Below are positions 57,047 to 64,000 of a stretch of DNA of 64,000 nt, in pieces. Each line of letters starts with the position of its first letter. Position 1 is the first letter of the stretch. Source of the DNA: Mycobacterium sp. URHD0025 (lineage in GTDB: Bacteria; Actinomycetota; Actinomycetes; Mycobacteriales; Mycobacteriaceae). The stretch covers positions 248,001-312,000 of the forward strand of contig NZ_AUEQ01000001.1 of NCBI RefSeq assembly GCF_000426065.1. Reading direction: 5' to 3'. The translations under genes and the position numbers were made by a program. A model generated the notes under the pieces. That model was given only the letters and a program-made list of their open reading frames with translations, was not told where the DNA came from and made no database searches.

Positions 57047-57985
57047 ATGCTGCAGAAAACAATTCGCGCCGGCGCCTGCGCCCTCGCGGCCCTGATCGTG
57101 GCGGCCGCACCGACCGCGAGCGCGACGCCCAGCTCCGACACCTCGGCGGGCGCGTGTCGCACATGGCCGGTGACCACGGTGGCCGGCGGGCTCGGCGCGC
57201 TCGAGAATCTCGAGCCCGACGGCCACGGCGGCTTCTACCTGAGCGCGATCACGGATGGACGTCTGCTTCACGTCGACGACCACGGGACCAGTACCACGGT
57301 GCTGACCGGCCTCGATCACCCCGCGGGGCTGCGGCTTTCGGGAAACGACCTGTACTTCCTCACCGGAAACAACCCCGGCACCTCACGCGGCACGCTGCAA
57401 CGTCTGGACCTGTCCACCGGGCAAGCCACCACCTTGCTCACCGGGCTGTCCGCACCGAACGGGCTGCTGTTCCTACCGGACGGGGATCTGATCTTCTCGC
57501 AACTGAGCGTCCCACCCCAGGGCATCGACCGCTACCGCCCCGCCACCGGACTCCACACCCAAACCTGGTCAACCACACCGCTTCCCAACGGTCTCGCATT
57601 GACGCCTGATCGCACCGCGATATTCACCGAGAATTCGGCCCTGTCAACGATTCTCCGGATTCCGCTCGACAAGCCCCACACGACGTCGACCGTGGCGCGA
57701 TTGCCGGGCCTGATCGCCGGCTCCGACGACATGCAAGCCACCCGCGACGGGACACTGTATGTCGCCGGAGACACCTCAGGAGAGGTGTATGCCGTGGACA
57801 CCGGCACCGGACGGGTGTGCACCATCGCCAGAGGACTCAGCCAACTCTCCCTGCCGCCCAACGGACCGACGTCGGTGCGGGTGGGGCCCGGTCCCGAAGG
57901 CAATGCCCTGTATGTCACGGCGTTCGACGGCAAGTTGCGGCGGCTCCAACCCCCGGCCGGGGTCGACCTCTCGCCTGTCACATGA
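57047..57985 (+). CDS. Exported SMP-30/gluconolactonase-like protein
   Basis: 312 residues from ATG 57047; GAGGGG about 8 nt upstream. Signal peptide TIRAGACALAALIVAAAPTASA with an ASA-type cleavage site. Repeats such as DGHGGFYLSAITDGRLLHVDDHG, GLDHPAGLRLSGNDLYFLTG and LSAPNGLLFLPDGDLIFSQL indicate a six-bladed SMP-30/LRE propeller with calcium-type residues. Likely a secreted lactonase or binding protein. Divergent TetR gene with overlapping operators. Confidence 0.85.
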   Translation: MLQKTIRAGACALAALIVAAAPTASATPSSDTSAGACRTWPVTTVAGGLGALENLEPDGHGGFYLSAITDGRLLHVDDHGTSTTVLTGLDHPAGLRLSGNDLYFLTGNNPGTSRGTLQRLDLSTGQATTLLTGLSAPNGLLFLPDGDLIFSQLSVPPQGIDRYRPATGLHTQTWSTTPLPNGLALTPDRTAIFTENSALSTILRIPLDKPHTTSTVARLPGLIAGSDDMQATRDGTLYVAGDTSGEVYAVDTGTGRVCTIARGLSQLSLPPNGPTSVRVGPGPEGNALYVTAFDGKLRRLQPPAGVDLSPVT

Positions 57986-58032
57986 CCGGGCAGACCCTGC
58001 TCGTCGACGGCGGAGCGGGCACTTTCCGCTAG
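57982..58032 (+). pseudogene. Relic of an SDR gene, C-terminal 16 codons
   Basis: Frame reading MTGQTLLVDGGAGTFR then stop. TGQTLxVDGG is the hallmark C-terminus of classical SDR enzymes, but the rest of the gene is missing: the frame upstream is a shadow of the SMP-30 gene. Best explained as the remnant of an SDR gene truncated when the neighbouring cassette arrived or by deletion. Confidence 0.6.
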
Positions 58033-58116
58033 CGGAAATCGCCACCACACCGCAAGTCACCCTTGTTAGGTTCGAAGATGCCGATGAAAAGCACGAGCCA
58101 ACAAGGAGGAAGACCA

Positions 58117-58743
58117 ATGACCAATCGTTCAGGAAGTGCGTTCTCCCGACGCACGTTCATTCGCGGCGCGGCCGTCACGGTACCCATCATCGGAGCAGCG
58201 GTCGTCGCACCGGTTGCTCTTGCGGCACCTCCGGAATGCGGTGACCCATCGGGCAAGGTCGGCAACTGCGCGGCTCAGCTGCCGCAGGAGTTCACCTCGA
58301 CGAGTTTCAGCACGACAGCGATCGTGGGCGGCACGAATTACTCAATCCTGTTCAGCACGAACATCAGACGCGGCCCACTCATCCCGTCGGGCACCACTGG
58401 TTATCGCATCAGAAGTGTCAGCGTGTCCGGAACCAAGCTCGACGGTGCCCCGTTCTATCTGACTCCCGGGATCGGTGAGGTCGGACCGCGACTGCTCAAT
58501 GCCCTGTCCGCGTCGTCGTTGGGTTTCGCCCTCGATGTGCCATGGGATCCGAACCAGCTCGTGCGTTCGTTCCTGTACACCTACGACGTCGAATTCCTCA
58601 CCGGCCTGACGGTGAACCAGACCTGTCGCTACACCACGACGATGACGCTCGCCGACAACGGGATGACACTCGGCGGCGTGGGATCGGTCAACTTCTCCAC
58701 ACCGATGCTCGCCGAGTGCGAGGTCGCTCCACCGCCCCAGTAA
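58117..58743 (+). CDS. Tat-exported protein of unknown function
   Basis: 208 residues from ATG 58117 with AAGGAGGAA about 6 nt upstream. Twin-arginine signal SRRTFIRGAAVTVPIIGAAVV with cleavage near ALAAP. The mature part is beta-rich with two cysteines near its N-terminus (ECGDP, GNCAA) and two later ones (TCRYTT, ECEVA), possibly disulfides. Family not recognised; pattern suits a small secreted beta-sandwich protein of mycobacteria. Confidence 0.75.
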   Translation: MTNRSGSAFSRRTFIRGAAVTVPIIGAAVVAPVALAAPPECGDPSGKVGNCAAQLPQEFTSTSFSTTAIVGGTNYSILFSTNIRRGPLIPSGTTGYRIRSVSVSGTKLDGAPFYLTPGIGEVGPRLLNALSASSLGFALDVPWDPNQLVRSFLYTYDVEFLTGLTVNQTCRYTTTMTLADNGMTLGGVGSVNFSTPMLAECEVAPPPQ

Positions 58744-58751
58744 GCCGGCGG

Positions 58752-59732
58752 TTACCCGTGAGCCTTGCGGACCAGGTCGATGGCGTACTGGTTGACGAAG
58801 GTTCCTGCGGAAGCCTCACCCGTACCGCACGAGCCGTCCGACTCGCCGGGACGCTTGACCCACAGGAAGGCGTCGACATTGCCGTTTCCGGTCGCCGTGG
58901 TCGGCGCTGCACCGAGGGCCCGGCCGCTGGGGTTGCACCAGTACATCTCACCTTCGGCCGGTCCGGCGCCATTGCGCGACGTGTCGATGACGTAGGGCTT
59001 GCCACCGGTCTGGCCCGAAATCGCGTCGCCGTAACCGATTTCCTCTTCGGTGGTGAAGAAGTTCGCGGTGTTCAGGCTGAAACCGCGGGCCTTGGCCACC
59101 CCGACCCGGTTGAGCCTGTTCGCCATTTCGTCGGCGGCGACCCACCGCGAGTGACCCGCGTCGACGTACAGCGCGGTGCCCGGATTGCGGGTCAGCGTGT
59201 CGACGGCGTAGCTCATCAGGTTGTAGCGCTCCTCGCGCTGGTCACCGGACAGGCAGTCGGCCATCGCAAGCGCATCGGGTTCGAGGATGACCGCGGCCGG
59301 TCCACCGCCGATGGCGGCCGCCACCCCGTCGATCCAGCCCTTATAGGCGGCACCCGACCCGAATCCACCCGCGGCATAGCTTCCGCAGTCACGATGCGGG
59401 ATGCCGTACAGCGCCAAGATGGGCATGGTGCCGGCGGCCTGGGCCGTAGCGATGTACTTGGCGTCCACCGCGGGGCTGGAGACGTTGTCCATCCAGTAGG
59501 CCGTCGGCGTGTTGGCGATCACCTGCAACTCGGGACTCGGGTTGCCTTGGGCAGCACGCATGGCCTTCGACGAAGGATTGACGTAGAACGAATGGCCCTC
59601 CAGCGGGTTGCCGTCACTGGCCAGGCGCACCATGGGCGCCGGCTCGGCGGCAAGACCCGCGCCGACCACGGAGGCAACTGTCAGAAAAGGGGCGATCAAC
59701 CGAGCGACTGCGCCAGCAGCTGAGGACATCAC
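58752..59732 (-). CDS. Secreted endoglucanase, glycoside hydrolase family 6
   Basis: 326 residues with an N-terminal signal peptide (ARLIAPFLTVASVVGAGLAAEP). GH6 signatures: YGIPHRDCGSYAAGG (catalytic acid region) and AVILEPDALAMADC. WVKRPGESDGSC near the C-terminus carries the conserved substrate-binding Lys/Glu. Hydrolyses beta-1,4-glucan (cellulose). Mycobacteria use such enzymes on environmental or biofilm cellulose. Convergent with the Tat-exported protein gene. The start could be ATG 59732 or 59729. Confidence 0.92.
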   Translation of the reverse strand: MMSSAAGAVARLIAPFLTVASVVGAGLAAEPAPMVRLASDGNPLEGHSFYVNPSSKAMRAAQGNPSPELQVIANTPTAYWMDNVSSPAVDAKYIATAQAAGTMPILALYGIPHRDCGSYAAGGFGSGAAYKGWIDGVAAAIGGGPAAVILEPDALAMADCLSGDQREERYNLMSYAVDTLTRNPGTALYVDAGHSRWVAADEMANRLNRVGVAKARGFSLNTANFFTTEEEIGYGDAISGQTGGKPYVIDTSRNGAGPAEGEMYWCNPSGRALGAAPTTATGNGNVDAFLWVKRPGESDGSCGTGEASAGTFVNQYAIDLVRKAHG

Positions 59733-59795
59733 CTCAGGGAAAGTAATGGCGCGAGGCGATAAGCGCCAGTCGCTCCCCCAGGAGCCACACCACTC

Positions 59796-61400
59796 CTACG
59801 GCATCGGTGCGGCTTCCAGTTCCACGGCGTGCTTTGCGGCCCGCCGCCCCGAGAAGACGCAATCGGACAGCGACAGCCCACTGACATAGGAGTTCGCGCA
59901 TATCCCTATCGCCGTACGTCCGGCCGCATACAGACCTGGAATCGCCTGGCCTGCAGGCGTTCTCACTGACCCGGTGTCTTCGTCCACGACCAGGCCGCCG
60001 AGGGTGAACATGGGGCACGGGTTGATCAGGCTGCGCTTGATGGAGATCGCGATCAGCGAGAACGGCCCCTCGCCGACGGGGTGCACGAATTCGGCCGGCT
60101 TCCCCTGCGGATCCGGCAACCCGGCCGCGGCGGCCGCGTTGTGGGCCTCGACAGTGGCACGCAAACCGGCCGGATCGACCCCGGCCTTGGCGGCCACCTC
60201 CTCCAAGGTGTCCCCGACGACCCGGTCGGTGCGCAACATGGCTTCCATCTGCAGACGCTGAAACCAGATGGCCTGCTGGGGAAGCTGTGCTCGCGCTTCC
60301 TTGAGCAGGCCGTGATCGGCCAGAATCCAGCCGCGGCCGCCGTGCTCTTGAATCATGGCGTGACCGACGGCCGCTCCGTAGCGGGTCTCGTCGATGAAGC
60401 GTTGTCCGTCTTCGTCGACGACGAGGGCACCCAGGAACGCGCTCGGTGGGGTGATGAATCGCCAGGCCGATACGTTGTCCAGACGATCGACGGCGGCACC
60501 GACATCGGCTGCCAGAGTGATTCCGCCGCCGTCATCGGCGCTGGTTCCGAGCTGAAGCCCATCGCGGTACTGCGGCGCGTGTTCGGCGATCCATTCACGA
60601 TTCGCGATGTAGCCGCCCGCACTGAGGATGACCGCCTGGCGCACATGAATATCGACAGTGCGGGCATACCTGCGCTCCAGGCGGTTCAGGAGCTTTTCCA
60701 TCGCGGCCCGCAGCGGCGGGTAGTAGATGCCCGGCTTGATGGCCAGGTCGGCGTATGCGCGGTAGCGGCGCTGGACCCAGGCCGGGGCGTCGGCGAGTGT
60801 CGTGGCGCGCACGCCGACCACGCGGCCTTCCGAGTTGGTCAGCAGCGCGGCAGCACGAGTGTGGAACTGAGTGCGCACTCCGAGGGCTGCTGCCGATTCG
60901 GCCAAGGGTTGATAGATCTTCTTGCCCGAGGCACCCGGCCCCTTCGCCCGGTGACCCCGTTGCGCCGGCGGCGTGATCGCGCGGAAGCGCCCGGAGTTCT
61001 CGCTGCCCGAGTAGTACAGGTAGTACTTGTTGTTCGGGTAGGACGTCTTGTACGGGCACACCGACGCTTCGAAGGGCACGCCGTGTGCGGTGAGCCAGTC
61101 GATCATCGCCGGGCTGTCGTCGACGAAGCGTCGAAGCGTTTCGGGACGGACGGCATCGCCGATCTCGGCCTGCAGGTAGGCGTACATCGCATCGGGAGTG
61201 TCGTCCACGCCGGCTTGGCGCTGCACCCAGGTGCCGCCGCCCGCATAGATGATCCCGCCGGACACCTGCGTTGCACCGCCGCCGTTGAACCGGTCGATGG
61301 CCAGCACATCGGCGCCTCGCGCGCGTGCTTCTAACGCAGCGCAGACGCCCGCAGCTCCGTATCCGACCACGAGAACATCGACTGTGTGCGCGTTTGGCAT
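59796..61400 (-). CDS. FAD-dependent dehydrogenase, ketosteroid-1-dehydrogenase/fumarate-reductase-like
   Basis: 534 residues. N-terminal FAD site VDVLVVGYGAAGVCAALEARARGADVLAIDR, then GGGATQVSGGIIYAGGGTWVQ; C-terminal ICANSYVSGLSLSDCVFSGRRAA closes the flavin site. Middle domain contains SKR-like substrate residues and SAGGYIANREWI. Oxidises or reduces a steroid-like or enoate substrate; not certain which. Divergent TetR gene with a 23-bp palindrome in the 94-bp gap. Confidence 0.88.
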   Translation of the reverse strand: MPNAHTVDVLVVGYGAAGVCAALEARARGADVLAIDRFNGGGATQVSGGIIYAGGGTWVQRQAGVDDTPDAMYAYLQAEIGDAVRPETLRRFVDDSPAMIDWLTAHGVPFEASVCPYKTSYPNNKYYLYYSGSENSGRFRAITPPAQRGHRAKGPGASGKKIYQPLAESAAALGVRTQFHTRAAALLTNSEGRVVGVRATTLADAPAWVQRRYRAYADLAIKPGIYYPPLRAAMEKLLNRLERRYARTVDIHVRQAVILSAGGYIANREWIAEHAPQYRDGLQLGTSADDGGGITLAADVGAAVDRLDNVSAWRFITPPSAFLGALVVDEDGQRFIDETRYGAAVGHAMIQEHGGRGWILADHGLLKEARAQLPQQAIWFQRLQMEAMLRTDRVVGDTLEEVAAKAGVDPAGLRATVEAHNAAAAAGLPDPQGKPAEFVHPVGEGPFSLIAISIKRSLINPCPMFTLGGLVVDEDTGSVRTPAGQAIPGLYAAGRTAIGICANSYVSGLSLSDCVFSGRRAAKHAVELEAAPMP

Positions 61401-61442
61401 GGCTCTCCCTGAATGTGATCGGCCGCCCGATCTTGAACTCCT

Positions 61443-61465
61443 AGTTTGTACTCAAAGTACAAACT
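61443..61465. promoter_or_regulatory. Perfect 23-bp palindrome between dehydrogenase and TetR genes
   Basis: AGTTTGTACT (61443-61452), CAA, AGTACAAACT (61456-61465). It differs from KstR/KstR2 motifs, so the dehydrogenase is probably outside those cholesterol regulons and controlled by the local TetR protein. Confidence 0.75.
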
Positions 61466-61494
61466 CCGCGCAAGGACGCTCGTAGACTGCGCTC

Positions 61495-62094
61495 GTGGCT
61501 GAACAGACCGGGCGAACCGTGCCTGCCGCGGTGGCCGAGAAGCTGTACACCGCGACCGACCTCATCGCGGCCCGTGGGCTGGAGAAAACCAAGATCGAGG
61601 ACATCGCCAAGGCGTCGGGCGTCCCGAAGGCCACGCTGTACTACTACTTCAAGGGCAAGGACGACATCCTGGCCTTCCTCTTCCGGGATTCGCTCGATGC
61701 GCTCGCCCGCGACGTCGCCTCGGCTGCCGATGCGCCGGGGCCGGGTAGGGATCGATTGGCCTCGGTGATCCAGGTCCAGGTCGCCCACACGATGGACCGC
61801 CCGGCAACCGCCCAGGCGCTTGTCGGCGATCTGAGTCGGGCGATCCGGTTACCTGAGCTCGCGACGGCCGTGCAAGAGGCTTTTTACGATCCCATCGCAC
61901 GAGTGCTCCGGGCCGGGGCAGACGATGGTTCGCTGCGGCGCCTCCCCGACCCGCAGAGCGCGGCGATCACCATCTTCGGCGCGATCATGATGACCGCGGT
62001 GCTGCACAACGTCATCAACTCCGAGAAGGCGCATGACCAAGTCGCCGGCGAGGTCATGCACCTCATCGAGAACGGGCTCGGGCCGTCACGCTGA
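61495..62094 (+). CDS. TetR-family transcriptional regulator
   Basis: 199 residues from GTG 61495; TAGACT (61483-61488) is 7 nt upstream, so probably leaderless. Helix-turn-helix: LIAARGLEKTKIEDIAKASGVPKATLYYYFKGKDDILAFLF. Divergent from the FAD dehydrogenase gene, with a perfect 23-bp palindrome between. C-terminal ligand domain is hydrophobic and helical. Confidence 0.9.
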   Translation: MAEQTGRTVPAAVAEKLYTATDLIAARGLEKTKIEDIAKASGVPKATLYYYFKGKDDILAFLFRDSLDALARDVASAADAPGPGRDRLASVIQVQVAHTMDRPATAQALVGDLSRAIRLPELATAVQEAFYDPIARVLRAGADDGSLRRLPDPQSAAITIFGAIMMTAVLHNVINSEKAHDQVAGEVMHLIENGLGPSR

Positions 62095-62105
62095 GGCGTT
62101 CAGAC

Positions 62106-62804
62106 ATGATGGAGCCCATGAGCCACACGCGAACCCGATCTGCGAACCGGTCGACACGTACCTCGATTGCCATCGCGATGGTGCTGAGCCTGATGGCAGC
62201 GGTTCTGATGTGGGGGCCAGGCGCCGGCCGTGCGTACGCGGCGGAAGCATCTCCGGCCGGGGATGCGCTCTCCATCGGCGACCCGGCAGCGCCGGGCCAG
62301 ATCGACCTCTACCTGGATCCGCTGTGCCCCTACAGCGGAAAGATGGTCCGCGAGCAGGGCGCCGAGATCGGCCGCCGCATCGAGACCGGCAAGCTCCACA
62401 TCAACCTGCGGCTCGTGAATTTCCTCGAAAAGTATTCAGCCAGCGGCACGTACGACAGCCGCGCGATCTATGCGGCCTTCATCGTCGCCGATCACTCCAA
62501 GTCGAGCGACATCACCTGGCAGTTCATCGAGGAGATCTTCGCCGCCGACCAGCAGCCGAAGGAAAAGGGCCCAACCGATCTGAGCAACGATCAGCTCGCC
62601 GGCCTGGCCGATCGCGCCGGCGCGCCGCCGTCGGCGCAGGACATGATCAAGCTCGGACTTCCCATCCCGTTCGACGGACACGCCATCGCCGCCAACAACC
62701 TGCCGCTGCTGCGGCAGCTCCCCGACTCCGGGGTGCCGATGGTGGTCATCGACGGCGAATCGGTCGATGGGAACTCCGATTGGCTCGACCGTCTGCCCCG
62801 TTGA
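62106..62804 (+). CDS. Exported DsbA-like thioredoxin-fold protein with CPYS motif
   Basis: 232 residues. N-terminal hydrophobic segment SIAIAMVLSLMAAVLMWGPGAG then an AYAA cleavage-like site. Thioredoxin fold with helical insertion, as in DsbA/mycobacterial DsbA-like proteins: DLYLDPLCPYSGKMVREQG and cis-Pro SGVPMVVIDG. The active-site motif is CPYS, so the second Cys of CxxC is Ser, and no other Cys is seen in the mature domain. A monothiol role is likely. Downstream of the TetR gene by 11 bp. Confidence 0.85.
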   Translation: MMEPMSHTRTRSANRSTRTSIAIAMVLSLMAAVLMWGPGAGRAYAAEASPAGDALSIGDPAAPGQIDLYLDPLCPYSGKMVREQGAEIGRRIETGKLHINLRLVNFLEKYSASGTYDSRAIYAAFIVADHSKSSDITWQFIEEIFAADQQPKEKGPTDLSNDQLAGLADRAGAPPSAQDMIKLGLPIPFDGHAIAANNLPLLRQLPDSGVPMVVIDGESVDGNSDWLDRLPR

Positions 62805-62810
62805 TCGGCC

Positions 62811-63457
<647 letters not shown>

Positions 63458-63477
63458 GCCCTCACCTTCCGCAGTGA

Positions 63478-63855
63478 TCAGCGAGGGGTTCCGATCGGCG
63501 GCAGCGAGCCGACGGCCTTGAGCTGTCCGTGCTGAGCAGCGAGGGTGTCGGCGAGGAACGTCCGGGCGATGAGTAGCAGTTCAGCGATCTTCGGATGAGC
63601 CAGCGTGTAGTACACGGCGTTGCCGACCCGGTGCCCGCTGACCACGTGGTGGCGTTTGAGGACCGCGAGGTGCTGGGACAGCAGGGTCGGCTCGATATCG
63701 GTGGCGGCCAGGATCGCACTGACCGGGGTTGGCTCCGCATTCATCGACAGGATTTCCAACACGCGGATCCGCGCAGGGTGCGCCAGCGCTTTGAAGAGGT
63801 TGGCCTTGATCTCGTACAGCGGTCGCTCCGGACCATCCAAGACGCTGTCGGTCAC
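63478..63855 (-). CDS. ArsR-family transcriptional regulator
   Basis: 125 residues from GTG 63855. Winged helix: FKALAHPARIRVLEILSMN, then PVSAILAATDIEPTLLSQHLAVLKRHHVVSGHRVGNAVYYTL. The metal-binding CVC motif of ArsR/SmtB is absent, and there is no cysteine at all, so it senses something other than thiol-ligated metals. Divergent from the second DUF5313 gene by 67 bp. Convergent with vapC. Confidence 0.88.
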   Translation of the reverse strand: MTDSVLDGPERPLYEIKANLFKALAHPARIRVLEILSMNAEPTPVSAILAATDIEPTLLSQHLAVLKRHHVVSGHRVGNAVYYTLAHPKIAELLLIARTFLADTLAAQHGQLKAVGSLPPIGTPR

Positions 63856-63922
63856 CGCTGCCCCAATGATTGACGGATTGAAGAAATTCGCAAACCATCA
63901 TAGCGAGCGTTAACCTTCAGCA

Positions 63923-64000
63923 ATGCCCACCGGCCAAGCCCCCCGCACAAAACCGGGCCCGCTGCAGTACATCGGATACTGCTACGGCAAACGGCTGCCC
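63923..64000 (+). CDS. DUF5313 family protein, N-terminal part only (runs off window)
   Basis: 26 codons visible from ATG 63923; contains PLQYIGYCYGKRLP, which matches PFQYIAYCYGKRLP of the DUF5313 protein at 27349. A second copy of the family. Here it is divergent from an ArsR gene rather than following a MarR gene. Confidence 0.75.
   Translation, partial: MPTGQAPRTKPGPLQYIGYCYGKRLP

Overview
This window is high-GC actinobacterial DNA, most likely from a rapidly growing Mycobacterium (Mycolicibacterium). Pointers are an MmpS/MmpL pair, DUF5994 and DUF5313 proteins, a Crp nearly identical in design to M. tuberculosis Rv3676, an Rv2004c-like kinase behind a DosR-type box, a short (about 1100-residue) NAD-glutamate dehydrogenase, and many GTG and apparently leaderless starts. 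I saw no tRNA or rRNA genes, IS elements, prophage or CRISPR. Coding density is high, and about 20 transcriptional regulators (nine TetR) occur in 64 kb, so the window reads as a chain of small, self-regulated accessory cassettes.

Layout. 0-6.3 kb: amino-acid permease (cut by the window edge) divergent from a LysR regulator; an ECF sigma factor with a SoxR/MerR-type promoter; an AzgA-type purine permease; a DUF808 membrane protein behind two overlapping mini-ORFs; cspA with a strong terminator. 6.3-13 kb: DUF5994 gene, mmpS-mmpL-tetR operon, TetR divergent from a DapB-like amine dehydrogenase. 13-22 kb: NAD-glutamate dehydrogenase, exported alpha/beta hydrolase, OsmC protein, MpaB-like oxygenase with TetR, ArgP-type LysR, TetR. 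22-30 kb: two-component system, DosR-box kinase/ATPase, crp, MarR-DUF5313, GntR-MFS. 30-35 kb: membrane protein, lipoprotein beta-lactamase-fold hydrolase, and a four-gene membrane operon (two paralogous membrane proteins plus oxidase subunit III- and IV-like proteins) under a divergent TetR.

35-49 kb: small proteins, DUF2834, TetR and acyl-CoA dehydrogenase, YdeI-like protein, SDR, tartrate-type dehydrogenase, small secreted protein, double-MerR regulator with DUF6194 protein, VOC protein with Rieske oxygenase and TetR, cupin with XRE regulator, MFS with Tat lipoprotein hydrolase, PdxK/ThiD kinase.

49.1-54.6 kb is the most unusual part. It is a four-gene minus-strand operon encoding a trypsin-like protease fused to a DNA/RNA non-specific endonuclease, a DUF4185 protein, a YbaY-like protein, and a cysteine-free astacin metalloprotease carrying seven near-identical 50-residue repeats that probably form a seven-bladed beta-propeller. 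None of the four has an obvious signal peptide. 54.7-64 kb: XRE-cupin regulator with PaiB-like protein, TetR/SMP-30 pair beside a relic of an SDR gene, Tat-exported protein, GH6 endoglucanase, FAD dehydrogenase with TetR, DsbA-like protein, vapBC, ArsR, and the start of a second DUF5313 gene.

A recurring theme is perfect or near-perfect palindromes sitting on promoters of divergent regulator/enzyme pairs, often with a -10-like hexamer exactly 7 nt before the start codon. This suggests leaderless, operator-controlled genes. Function calls rest on motif recognition by eye; no database search was run.
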